Assembly (NCBI GenBank): GCA_018524725.1
Contig: JAEUWP010000632.1
Span: 120,252-184,251, forward strand
Source of the DNA: Podaxis mareebaensis
Lineage: Eukaryota > Basidiomycota > Agaricomycetes > Agaricales > Agaricaceae
DNA length: 64,000 nt
Direction: 5' to 3'
The stretch's first letter is position 1; each line of letters starts with the position of its first letter. The notes beneath the pieces are model-generated. The model was not told where the DNA came from and did no database searches. It saw nothing but the letters and a program-made list of their open reading frames with translations. Shown piece by piece: positions 22,652 through 33,739 of this stretch. The position numbers were made by a program, and so were the translations under genes.

Positions 22652-23071
22652 TCACCTGATTCTTGCACACTCGCATATTGCTCGTCCTCTTGCACCATAC
22701 TCATGCTTCTGACATTTTACAACCACCTCGTCCCACTGAGCGTCTTGTGAAAGAGTTGAAGAGCTGCGGTGATATCGCTGGGGTGTCACGACCGGTTCCG
22801 CATCAGTGCAAACATTTGCCCTCGTCCTCGTGGCCATAGCCCTTAAAGATGCACCTTCAGCAAGCGGAAATTTTCTACGAAAAAGACTGTAGAGGGGAGT
22901 AGGATGAAGTGGGCGAAAAGCTGAGTGCTGTTCTTCTGTGTTGCGTGTGTTGATCCCGCCAACTGTTGGCGATTTGCGACAGGCCAAACAAGAAGAGGGC
23001 ACAAATATTGATGCATTGGACGCAGGCGAACGAGGAGCAATTACAGTTCCAAGCTTATTTACGCTTGTCAA
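22652..23071 (-). CDS. Conserved frame upstream of family M gene, copy 2 (exon structure unresolved)
   Basis: Counterpart of 16367-17044. The shared core is FRRKFPLAEGASLRAMATRT with ANVCTDA, then SQDAQWD and CQKHEYGARGR. It differs from copy 1 by a whole-codon insertion (NTEEQH against NTERH), as expected for coding DNA. Start and exon limits cannot be fixed by eye. No domain is recognised. Confidence 0.35.
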   Translation of the reverse strand: MTSVNKLGTVIAPRSPASNASIFVPSSCLACRKSPTVGGINTRNTEEQHSAFRPLHPTPLYSLFRRKFPLAEGASLRAMATRTRANVCTDAEPVVTPQRYHRSSSTLSQDAQWDEVVVKCQKHEYGARGRAICECARIR

Positions 23072-24969
23072 GGGGGCCGACGGGAACTGCAGAAAGAACT
23101 GGCAACGTACTATGAACGGTTCTCTTCGTCTCCCACACTGCTTACTGGTCCTTGTCCAACGTGCTCTCCCTATGTATCTCTTGTTTACCTGCTGGAACCT
23201 TGGTGTGCATGTCCGTGAACCTGAACCGTCTCTTCATACCTTCCAGTTTCTATTGGGCCGAGCTGGATACGGATCAGACATCCTGGATTTGACGGCAAGC
23301 TCTCCTCATTGGGATACATGGACAAGGATAGGCGTCGCACTCGAGAAGCTTGGGGTAGCTCGCGGCCGCTCTTGGCTCAATAGTGTCGAAGCCGTGTTGA
23401 GTCCTCGCTCGGCACTAACTTGGACTTTCCCGGTGCTTTTGACCTTGCAGCCTGAAGTATATCATCAAGGAATGCTTCTTATGCACGACCCCACATCCCA
23501 AGAGTCACCCCGCTCCCTTCCACCAATCTCGAACATTGACCACATCAGCATCCTCGTGTCGTGACTTTGAGGGCGGGTCACAGGCAGGTGACAAGCGGGA
23601 CCGGATTTAAAGCGCCCGAGTCGGTGTGAGTCACAATCACTTCTTGTCTTCCACCATCATAGAATGAAACTAATGTTGTTCTGAGATTGCGTTTGAGTAC
23701 CGGCTCAGAATCCAGAAGACCAAGACCAAGAGCCTAGAGTCAAGAGTCAAGAAACAGGAGCTAGGCGCAAGACAGAGCAAAGACGTGAAGAATGGGTGAT
23801 CAAGATCGGCGGTGTCAAAAAACATTTGGACCTGCGGAATCCTTGAATAATGCACGAGGACATGTTCCTGTGTACATTATAGCAACGTTGTCAACTGGTG
23901 TGAAGAGTAGGCATCAACATTCAAATCTGCGATTGACCTGGAGCATGAACGGACCTTGACTCGTCGCAACCAACATGAATTGACGAACCACCTGTGTAGT
24001 GTTGGCGCCAAATATACGATCTCAAAGGCCTGAGGAGCGTCCTTAAATGACTTGTGGGAGAGCCCAGCTGGACCGAAAGTATGGAATCTTGAAACAAGTC
24101 AAGCACACCAGAAAGAGATCTCCACGCGGCAGCAGTCGCGAAGTGACCACCGTACAAGACCAAGGCACTGCACATATGGGCATTGAGGAGCTTGTGTGCG
24201 ACAGTAAGAAGAAATCAAACGCCAAAGGCAGAAGAGCAACATACCATCTGCAAGTCTCACTTTCTGGCATTTCAAATGGCCCTCCAAATCGACGCTCCCA
24301 AACGCTCCAATCCCAAATGACCCCCACCACACATCTTCTGGTAAGAAAAGTCCGATGCCGTGCGCGCGCGGAGGGGTCCAGGTGCTCACCGCACAGAAGC
24401 GGCGAGTCCGCGTGCCCATGGAAGACATTACAAGACAACGGCTACCAGAAGGACCAGTTCGCCTTATAGTATTGACCGCGGAGCAAGTTATTTGGACGAA
24501 GGAGCGAAGAGAGGAGTGAATCCTGAAACCAACGACCGCCATGATGAAAGACAAGAAGGACAAGGACAAGAACGGGACAGACCAGCACTGTCAAAAACTA
24601 CATCTTCATCTATTCTCCTCCCCAGCCAATTCCTGCTCCTGTCAACAGATTCTCCCTATGGCGTAAGGCACGCCTTGTAAATGCGCTTGAGGATTCACAA
24701 CGATACCATAGGAACGAGATTATTTCGGGTGGTCGAGGCGTCGCAGGCGCAAGGCGAGTACTAATTTTCTCTACTGTCGAGGGTACGGAGTGAGGTTGAT
24801 GTAGGTAGTAGCGAAAAGAGGAGCAACAAGAGGAAAGGGCGACCGTGGTGGATGGACCAGGACGGGAGCCTGAGCCGACGAGGCCGAGCAGTGGCCCGAT
24901 CACTCCCTCAATCCAGAATCCAAATACCCGTCAATTCACCTTCTCGTTTTCAACCACCTCTCACAAGCT
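23072..24969. other. Duplicated segment without a supported gene
   Basis: Counterpart of 17.05-18.9 kb. A 208-codon plus-strand frame (22938-23564) exists only in this copy and is interrupted in copy 1, so it is taken as chance. The minus-strand stretch 24.25-24.45 kb (WWGSFGIGAFGSVDLEGH) is conserved in copy 1 but not assignable. Confidence 0.4.
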
Positions 24970-25545
24970 ATGCAGGTGCCAGCAGCAAGGAATTCAACTA
25001 AAAAATACAGAGCGCTGACATATCTTAGCGGCCAGATTAATCTACTTTCGTCCTCCCCCTTTCCAGGCCACCTGCAGCCTTTTCTCTCCAAACCTCAGGG
25101 CTATCTACCCACCTCTCAGCCAAACGACAACCTAACCGATCAAACTTACTGCGCGAACGCGCCCACCATCAAACGACTGCCAGCAGCAAATTTGGACGCG
25201 ACGACAAGCTTGCTGATAAACTCTATTTCGACCCCTTTACCGGGAAATTCGGACCATAAACCCCCGACAAATGGGTTGGCTCTTGAACTCGAATATTGGA
25301 CAACCGTTCTCGGTGCGTATTCTCAGGAGGTGGTTTTCGACATCGGCGCAAGTGCAAGGCACAAAATCCTATTTTTTTCGGACAGGCAGACACTCTTTGT
25401 GAAGCGCTCTGGACAACTTACGACAGCCCAAGCCATACAGTACGCACTGGATTTTAACCCGGGATCCGGCGGCCACGCTATGACACGTTCACCTGCCGCT
25501 GGACGGCTCCTATTCCAACTGCTTCGAGCACCACCTGAACCTTAA
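24970..25545 (+). CDS. Uncertain open frame, 191 codons
   Basis: An uninterrupted plus-strand frame starting MQVPAARNSTKKYRALTYLS and ending LLRAPPEP. The beginning is matched in copy 1 (18865), where it is frameshifted. No domain, signal peptide or membrane segment was recognised, and upstream promoter features are not evident. It could be a young gene lost in copy 1 or a chance frame. Confidence 0.25.
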   Translation: MQVPAARNSTKKYRALTYLSGQINLLSSSPFPGHLQPFLSKPQGYLPTSQPNDNLTDQTYCANAPTIKRLPAANLDATTSLLINSISTPLPGNSDHKPPTNGLALELEYWTTVLGAYSQEVVFDIGASARHKILFFSDRQTLFVKRSGQLTTAQAIQYALDFNPGSGGHAMTRSPAAGRLLFQLLRAPPEP

Positions 25546-26325
25546 CCACCCTGACAGAGATCCCGACGGGTCCCTTCCCGAGCCTGTGGCGATGTGTTCA
25601 TAGTTCAGCCAACAGGTCGACTAGGGCAACAGTACCTGTCCACAGGAGCTGTACACCAGTGCTTTAACTGGGGGGCAACCTAACCTCCCACCTCTCTGGT
25701 GCGGTAAGTAGGACTCGCTTGGCCGTAGCTGGACATCAAACTCAGCAGGTCTCAGTTTCAGGTATCCATCGGCGTACTTTGCTGCTCCGGGGCTGACCTC
25801 CATTATATAATATTCCCTCTGCTGTTGCTATCACTCCTAGTGACGCCGATGCCTTCCCCAGCTACGAGTGATAGACAGTGTTTACCTTGTCTCTGTCTCG
25901 GGTAGCTCCTTGTACTACTGTTGATGAGCACCCCTCCGGTCCCGCAATGGGAAATGTTGGTGCTCGACACTCCCGTTCCAGCGGTTGTAGGCTTAGATTT
26001 GGGTGCTTCAGAACCCTAGTTTCCAATGCGCTGGTCCGCTATGTCACTTCGTTGACAGAACCGGCACTGGTGACATTTGGCAGGTTGCCTTTCTCCACCC
26101 TTTGCTTCCACGTTTTATTGTATATTTCACTCGTGCACGCTGTATGTGGTTAACATACATCTGGCTCTGTGGCTGCCGCGTCAAACTGCTCAAGAAACTC
26201 GTGTCCACTCGCGCTGGAATGGGCTCGTGTTCCCAGCGCGTTCCTATCAAAAGTTATTATTAGAAACCCGCCGTGAATGCTGCCGCATCTGTGCTTCCCC
26301 TCACTCTCGAAATCCTGTTGTCCCA
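25546..26325. other. Upstream region of the PB1-PH-CNH gene
   Basis: No certain gene. The frame continuous with the PB1 start extends upstream a short way (LLLETRRECCRICASPHSRN), so an additional 5' exon is possible. Confidence 0.35.
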
Positions 26326-29230
26326 ATGGACAGGTGCCCCGATAAGCCCTTGATCATTGAATGTCTGCTCGATGGCAAACGTAAATGGATAACGTTTCGG
26401 TCAGCTCGCAACTGCAACTACGATCTACTGCGGCACAAGGTATGACATCCCTCGTGCTATCACAATATTCTGGGTCCGAAATACATCCACTAGGTTGAGC
26501 AATGCTTTGTTCTCGACGACATATTGTATGTCATCGCATGGAAGGACGACTTTGGGGACTTGACACCTATCTACACCGACAATGACCTTATCGAGGCAAT
26601 CCACTACTTTCATGCTGGTGATGGCGATGGCGCCTCTTTCGCAGATTCGATTCTCCCTGGAAGAAGTTCTGGCAACCGTATGATTAGGATTCGCGCCGAG
26701 GTGCACATGCACTACCAGCCTTCACTTGCCAGCTTCGGCAGTTCCCTGGAGCGCAATGTAGACCAGAATCTCTCCCTTATCGCTACTTCTCAAGTCGAAT
26801 CAGAAACTAATGCCTCCAAGGTCGACTCCTGCTTTCACGTACGGCACCGCGTATCACCTTCACAAGGCAACAGCTCATCCAACTGGGATAATGGTGCATC
26901 GAGTCCTGGGTCTTTTACCTCCGCCGTTCCTCCTTCCAAAAGCAAGCAGAAGATCGACTTATGGAGGTTTAACTCGCTGATTGTCTTCGAGGCTGGGATA
27001 CACTTCGTTAGTAACATCGCAGCTTTTTCCAGCTCCCAGACGCCTCCTAACAAAACTTTGCGTACAGGATCTGGGCCTACTGAGCGATTCCAGGTCCTTG
27101 GTCCATACGGGAAAACTGTACCATCAACCAGAAGACATAGGTTGGGGCGATTGGGCAGAGCTATTCGTCATCCTCTTTGATAACTATGGTGCGTTGTAAT
27201 CTTCTTCTTTCATTCCCTCCGCCGACAGAATCCCAATAGTTGTGATGACAACACCAAAGACCAACAATCGTGTAACTGAGTATATTGTGACTCAACGAGT
27301 GATGCGGTTTACATGCACTTATTCTGTCAAGAACTCAAACCAGTTTCTAGCCTATTTCTCTCGACCTACTTGCATCCTTCAAATTCGACGAACCACCAAT
27401 CCGGGGATTGACCGACGCTCCCCGTAATCGCCGCATTCCAAATCTGCCAAGCCACATTGTCCCCAACAGGAGTCGTACTGACAGCGGTGGCAGCTTATTA
27501 TACCCTTTTACCCTTTGTCATATGGGCAGGTCAGGAAGACGATGTACTTTGTACGCTAAGTCGGCATCTGTACGCACGGAGTGGCGGAGCAAGTTGCTGG
27601 AGGCTTTAAATATGGGAATAGTTATGGAATCGAACAAAGTGTTCGAGATGGAAGCGCTGTGTTCGGGAACATTTATAGTGCCTCCTGATCCAGGCACTCT
27701 CGTCGTACTGCCGTGGAGTGATACGAACACTGTTCGCGGTGAAGTCACCTGCTCAGTTCGGTTCAGTGAGTTAACCTATCCTTCACATTGTTAGCCGAAA
27801 TGGACTTGATGGGTACTTGATAGCCGCACACGACGGTCGAAAATGTACCGCCATTGGCTGCACTGAAGGCCTTTGGATTGGTTGCTTGCACGACCCTCGC
27901 TGTGAGTTTCGTTGCCTATTGTCGGTCATGCTTATTCAAACCACCACGAATGATAGCCATGCGTCGCGTGTTACACCTACAGAATGTCACTCAGTGTGCC
28001 ATGCTCGAGAAATTCGGCCTGTTTCTTGTGTTGGCTGATAAGATATTGCTCGCCTATCGTATTGAAACATTGGTGTCTGCTCAGCGAAATGATCTACCCG
28101 TGCCGGTAAATTCTCAATGCTTGGATTCCAATAACAAGGGAGTTCTATTCTTCACTGTCGGGACGATATGTAACAGAACTCTCGTGATCTACATGATAAA
28201 AAAAGGAGTCAGTCTCTCTCACTTGCACTCCTCAGAGTAAGCTAACCCTAGAACAGTCGGACAGCGTATTCCATGCTTTGGAACCTGTTGCAAAAAGGAC
28301 TAGGAAACGGACGAAAGCCAAAGCAGGCTCTGGCTCCCGGTCACTCGAAGAACACGGGCCCGACTGCTTCCAGACTTACCGAGAGTTCGTACTATCCTCA
28401 GAATGTTACGACATTGCTTTCCTGGATACAACCGTGGCAATTATCTCCCGAAAAGGCTTCGAGATAGTGCAGATGGAAAAGTAGGTTCTATTCAACTTCG
28501 AAGCGACGTTTCGTGTACTGATTACCCGCAGTTTGAGTAGTTCCGTCATCCCTGACACCCTGGACTACTGGGTGGCGGAACGTTGCGAATCATGCAGGCC
28601 GCTAGGGATGTTCCGAGTCAATGATGAGGAGTTCATTCTCTGCTACAGCGGTATGCTGCGCCTCTTTCCGCGCCTATCATTGATTCCCAATCCACGCTAG
28701 AGCTTGGCCTGTACGTGAATGCTCATGGATCTCTTTCGCGGATCAATCCTGTCGTCGAATGGGACGGCACTGCAGATCGTGTTGCCCTTCACCCTCCCTA
28801 TATCCTCCTTTTTAATCCTCGTTTCATCGAAGTCCGACATATCAATACTGGTCGCCTGGTACAAATCATCGCCGGAAACGACATTCGATGCACCTGGGAT
28901 GGACAGGGTGTGAACTTGTCTCCGGCGATAGTAACTTCCTGCGCCATCGATGATAATATATCTCAAGAACCCAGGGTACACGCAGTGATGAAAGGCATGA
29001 TGGACCCACGGTTCCGTCGGGATGAGAGACCTAGTCGAGCAGCTTACCAGCATGTCTTTCAACTGGTTCTTACAAGGCCTTTTCGCCTGCTGTATCGCAA
29101 CGCATCCCCTCCTCCGGGAGCCCAGTTTCAACCTTCTTCCTCCCCATCCGGATCAGCACTTTCGCGGGCTGCTGAGGGCGAGGAAGAACAGGAGGAACAA
29201 CCTGTACAGATGGAAAAGGTAGGAAATTGA
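26326..29230 (+). CDS. RhoGEF-like protein: PB1, PH and CNH domains, DH domain not seen
   Basis: Resembles the Rom2-type Rho exchange factors of mushrooms that act at the plasma membrane in cell-wall signalling. PB1: KPLIIECLLDGKRKWITF, an intron after LRHK, then VEQCFVLDD and TDNDLIEAIHYF. PH: DLGLLSDSRSLVHTGKL, WAELFVILFDNY, RPISLDLLASFKFDEPP, TLYAKSASVRTEWRSKLLEA. CNH (citron homology): AHDGRKCTAIGCTEGLWIG, VTQCAMLEKFGLFLVLADKI, LVIYMIKKG, AIISRKGFEIVQM, MFRVNDEEFILCYSEFGLYV, VHAVMKG to QHVFQLVL. At least eight short introns join in frame without lesions. The catalytic DH domain normally between PB1 and PH is not present; only a short linker lies there, so GEF activity is doubtful. Read without the last intron the frame stops at 29230; with it, it continues into the kinase. 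Confidence 0.8.
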
Positions 29231-30740
29231 TGACTACAAAGATTGAGAAATTACCCATCAATGCCGTGTAGACATTGAAGACGCTCTCAAATATATTGAG
29301 CAAGCCAGAAAAGAGGAAGGCTTTGCGAGAACTCCAAGATAGTCGTGCCCAGCCTGTTATAGACTTCTTATATTTTGTGAGTATCTAGATGCCAAACCCC
29401 GCATTGTTACGCTCGTCATATTGACACAAACAACTCAATTCTCCAGTTGCTTTCGCACCCAGATCAACTGAGATTGTCAGCGCCTTGGCTTCGCAAGCAC
29501 ACATTTATCTCACTCCGTAAACTCTCGCAAGCTTCAAAGCTTTATCCCCAGTGTTACATTTTGAAGGGCATCAGATACGGTGTGCCTGAAGCGGGGGGAG
29601 GGTTCTGCGATATTATCAAAGGACATCATGACGGGCAAGACATCTGCTTGAAGGTTGTGCGGCTACATCAGAGGTCTTCGGCGGAGAAGATGTTCCAGGT
29701 TTGGTTCCACTTTACCCGCTTTAGTGTATTCGTTGTGACCGTTGCTTTTGGCACTAGATCTTCGCCGGAGAAGCGATCCTATGGGGGCAACTTGACCATC
29801 ATAACATCTTACCTTTCTACGGCATTTACTATCTTGACAAAGAGCAAAGACAGATCTGCCTTGTGTCCCCTTGGATGGACAATGGCAACATCGTGGGGTA
29901 CTTGAAGGAGAATCCCCATGTCCCTCGCAAACCCTTCGTATGTATACGCTTTCGTATCTTGGTTCTTAACGCTCAGCTACAGACTTTGTAAGATTCTTGA
30001 CATCATCAGCGGTCTCGAATATCTGCATGGTGAACACATCATACACGGTGATCTCAAAGGAGTACTCCTGTCCCTTCCAAGACGTTTATTTTCTTCTGCT
30101 GATGGCTATTTAACACAGGTGAACATTCTTGTCAGCAAGTCCAGAAGGGCTTGCATCGCAGATTTCGGGTTGTCGACTATCCGGACCAATAAAACGCTTG
30201 GATTCACGAGTACAACGGGTGGTTTTTCTGGACATGCAGATCGTTGGGCCGCTCCAGAACTACTGGAGGACGATTCTCGTCCGAGTCGCGCAAGCGACGT
30301 ATGGGCTCTCGGGTGCGTTTGCTACGAGGTATGGCCGCTTAGTCTCGCAAACAATGTGAGGACTTAGCCTTTATCTCTAGGTTTTGTCGCGAAAGCTGCC
30401 CTTTTATGGATGCTCGAAAGACATTCATGTTGTTCGGAAATTGCTTCAAGGTGATGTACCCGCCCTGCCTGAAGTGGTCGATACATCGGATCCGCTTGAC
30501 AAGATTGACGATGAAATGTGGCGGTTGATGCGCCGATGCTGGACGTCTGAACCCGAAAATCGCCCGACGTGTCAACAGTTACTGAGGGAGTTCGAATCTT
30601 TAGGAGAGCATAGAGAAAGGTCTACGGATCCCTTCCTTCACGAGAGCCGGCGATTTCGGGATGCGATGAGAAGGAAAAACGCAGACTTGCTGGTTAATCT
30701 GGATCAGATCCAACAAATCCTAGAAGAAGTAAGCACGTAG
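29210..30740 (+). CDS. Protein kinase, TKL-like, possibly fused to the upstream CNH gene
   Basis: Ser/Thr or dual-specificity kinase of the type abundant in agaricomycetes. A possible own start is ATG 29210 (M-E-K), spliced over 29219-29271 to TLKTLSNILSKPEKRKALRE. The N-lobe has a GGGF loop (GVPEAGGGFCDIIKG) and DICLKVVRLH with the candidate ATP-binding Lys. Then come FAGEAILWGQLDHHNILPFY and LVSPWMDNGNIVGYLKENP. An intron leads to ILDIISGLEYLHGEHIIHGD. Splicing LKG to VNILV completes the catalytic loop (HGD instead of HRD). DFGLS, RWAAPELLEDD and SDVWALGCVCYE follow, then the C-lobe with RRCWTSEPENRPTCQQLL. All key residues are present. The tail ends at 30740 unless a further intron is used at EEV. 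It is the intact partner of the 20 kb pseudogene. Confidence 0.85.
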
Positions 30741-31260
30741 TTTTGTGTACGGCGGCGTCCTGTAACTGAAGTCGGAAAACCAAGGTGCTGACGGCTGGCG
30801 ACATTTCATCCGCGGAATAATGAACCAAAAAACAAGACGTTAGGATTTTGCTGATGAGAGTGTCATATTTCGATCGGCTGGGGCTACGATTGCGGTGTAT
30901 TAGTGCTTTAGGTCTGTATGCGCTGAGGTGTGAGTAATGAAAACTCACCAGCTCTTTGTCTCGGATGGTCGTGTGATATAAACTAAAGCGAACACTTGTG
31001 CCTTATGCGGTTAGGAGTGCCCGACGGTCAAAGGGTAAGAAAATAATGGGTTGGACTTGAGCCCAACGATAAGTCTCTGACAGTTGACTGCCCTGGCGGC
31101 GAATGGATAAATAAATAGGAAAAAATAGCTACTTTTCCAGGTAGATAGATAGATGTGTGTTAAAAGAAACGTACAAATGTTGCATATTCACAATCCAACA
31201 GATATAAACCAATAAGTCCACCCCAACTTACCCACCAACCCTCAAATCCATCACCAAAGC
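30741..31260. other. 3' intergenic, kinase / nitronate monooxygenase
   Basis: The first 250 bases match the flank of the kinase pseudogene (20.9-21.15 kb). The duplication ends near 30990. No gene is seen. Confidence 0.45.
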
Positions 31261-32669
31261 TCACAGCTTGGTCTTGGGCGAAACCTTCACGAGCGACGCA
31301 TTCCTCTCCATAATCTCTGCGGCATCATTGACCATTGTCTCCACAATAACCTTTGCAGGGAGAATCTCGTGAATGAGCGCCGAGACACGACCCATGAGCC
31401 AAGGCCTGCCAGGAACAGACTTGGATGGGTCCTTCTCCAGTTCATGGTAATGAGGAATGATGCCCTTTGACGTGAGCTCCTTGATCTCCGCCTGCCTATT
31501 CTCGTTCCAGTCTTGGACATAAGGAGTATTCCTCACGCGGAGGGGACGTCCGGTGTAAATGAGAGTAGTGACAGCATCTTCGTAGCCTGCGCTCACGACG
31601 AGTTCTTTGTGAAGCTTGGGAGCGCCAGCCTCGACGGAGGCAACGAAACGCGTACCGACCCCTATCCATAACATCTCAACATCTCACTTATAACCATCCA
31701 AATGAAAAAGAGGTACTCACAAACTGCCTGAGCACCCCACGCCAAATTCGCCGCAAGACCTCGTCCATCATACACAGCACCAGCACCAATAACATAAACA
31801 GGCTTTCCCGTTAAAGATGATGTGTAGCCCTTGACAGCATCCACGCAGGCAGGGATCAAGATCGATGCGGGGATATCGCCAGTGTGACCCCCACCCTCGC
31901 CAGCTTGAGCACAGATGATGTCTACACCGACGTCGAGGGCCTTCTTGACGTGTTTGGGGTGACCGACCATGTTCATGACAGGGATACCGGCTTTGTGGAG
32001 TTGATCGACGACTTCTTTAGGGGGTACGCCGACGGCGGAAACGAAGAGTTTGGCTTTTTCTTCGATGATGACTTGGATGAGTTCGGGGAGTTGGCCTTTG
32101 GTGTAGTCAAACTAGAGGAAGTAGGGTGGTTCGGATTAGGTGTGGGTCTAAGGTGAGGAAGGAGGGAGTCGCGCACGTTGGTCTTCCTGGCACTTCCGCC
32201 GACTTGGGGTAAAAGCAAGTCGACACCGAAAGGAGCATCCTTGTTGATCAGATCTTTCTTAATAGCTTGGATCTAAAAACACGAGAGGAAAGAGAAGCTA
32301 AATTAGTCTTATAATATTCTCTTGAACCCACAGTTGACGTCAAAGAAGACAGCGCGAGAAGGTTTTATGGTTTCAACCTGCGAACTGCGACACGTCCCGC
32401 GACGGCCACCTAGGGAAGAGAAGGCGCGAAGACTCACCTGTTGACGAAGGATCTTGGGGGTATAACCAACACCACCAATAACACCGAGACCCCCAGCATT
32501 GGTGACAGCAGCAGCAAGCTCCGGGCCAGCAGCCACGTTCATGCTAACCACAATATTCATAAACAACACGCCGAACGACGTAAGAATCCATCATCGACAC
32601 TCACCCAGCGAGCAGCACGGGATGTTTAATCCCGAAAAGCTCAGTAATGGGGGTAGTGATAGTAGCCAT
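31261..32669 (-). CDS. Nitronate monooxygenase (2-nitropropane dioxygenase family)
   Basis: FMN-dependent TIM-barrel enzyme that oxidises alkyl nitronates, detoxifying propionate-3-nitronate and related nitro compounds. Spliced reading: MATITTPITELFGIKHPVLL, intron, GMNVAAGPELAAAVTNAGGL, IGGVGYTPKILRQQ, intron, IQAIKKDLINKDAPFGVDLL, intron, FDYTKGQLPELIQVIIEEKA, IPVMNMVGHPKHVKKALDVG, DIICAQAGEGGGHTGDIPAS with the catalytic His, YVIGAGAVYDGRGLAANLAW, intron, WVGTRFVASVEAGAPKLHKE, and a C-terminal helix ending KVSPKTKL. The length of about 370 aa is normal. An in-frame Met at 32810 would add an uncharged leader; the Met at 32669 starts at the barrel and is preferred. Confidence 0.93.
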
Positions 32670-33739
32670 TGGAAGTAAGAGGTGGAGGAAGGGGGTAGAA
32701 AGGGCGTTAAAGGTGGCTGAGAACGATGGATTTATATGTGAGAGCACATGGGTAGTGAGATCAGGAGGAGCATGATATTCTTTGAACCTGGCTTCCCGAG
32801 CCCCGGCCACTGGCGTGGTCAGACACTGGGGTCACCCGCTCTCTCGAGCGGCTATGTGGCGTTGCCGGTTCCGGATCTTGTCTCATTCTAGACATCACAC
32901 TAGTATCCCTCATTGGATTTTTGGTGTGCGACGGTTTATGTCCGGAACTTCGGTGTCAGCCCCGGACTTTGCGCTTTCTCAAAACATAGACCGGTATTGG
33001 CGTAGTTCGTCGGCACTGTCTCATCCTCCAGCCTGCTGCCTCACAACTCCCGGGCACTAGCACGAGTCCCAAAGCTTACCACCCAGATCCGAAATCAACA
33101 TTCATCACTCTAACCCAGCGCTACCGAAACGCCAGAACCATCAAACTTCTCTTCTCCACCAGTTAAAGGTGTGCACATGACTGAATCCGTCAGGACAGGC
33201 TCGAACGACACAAAGTTGGTCGGCCCGTTCATTCGGTAATGAATCTGACGATATGGTTCCTGAAGCTTGGATGCGTCGTCTACGCAACAGTTCGGTCTCG
33301 TCGGACTTGGAAACCTGCATGGCCCATACCGTATATTTCAAATGCCCCACAATTCAACTCTTGCAATGGCCGATGGGCGTTGGATATCAACCCCAGTGGC
33401 TGTTCTTAACACGAAACGAGATGGCTGGCCAAGGCTAGCCCTACTTGCTACATTGAAAGAAAGATGTAAACCAAATGCAAATTGAACGTGCGCCTCGTAT
33501 AAAAGCAAGTCGTGAGGTACGCAATGGAAATAGGGGGATAGGTAGGTAGATGTGTAGGCGGGTGGTATCATTTTAACCAAGTAATTAGTCAAGACCGAAA
33601 GCGGGAGTAACGACAACGACCAAATGAGTGAATATGTTAACATTGGTAGAAACAATGCGTAGTGGGGGGTGGTATATAGAGTTCAAGTCCAAATGATGAT
33701 CAGGAATGAATGGATGCGAAAGTCCTTGGAATGAGTAGA
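32670..33739. other. Intergenic, no supported gene
   Basis: About 1.1 kb between two minus-strand genes. Short frames on both strands have no domain or consistent splice sites. It contains the promoter of the nitronate monooxygenase gene. Confidence 0.45.

Larger units (their letters stand above)
21190..30990. repeat. Segmental duplication, copy 2 (direct, more complete)
   Basis: Second member of the tandem pair and more complete than copy 1. It contains the family M gene, the conserved upstream frame, one 186-bp unit, the PB1-PH-CNH gene and the kinase. Copy 1 lacks about 26.05-29.85 kb of this copy. Ends are approximate. Confidence 0.85.

Noticed and set aside
22938..23564. 208-codon plus-strand frame
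   Set aside because: The same region in copy 1 is broken by stops and indels not divisible by three, and no domain is seen.
32670..32810. N-terminal extension of the nitronate monooxygenase from Met at 32810
   Set aside because: The extension shows no mitochondrial or export signal, and family members start directly at the equivalent of the 32669 Met.
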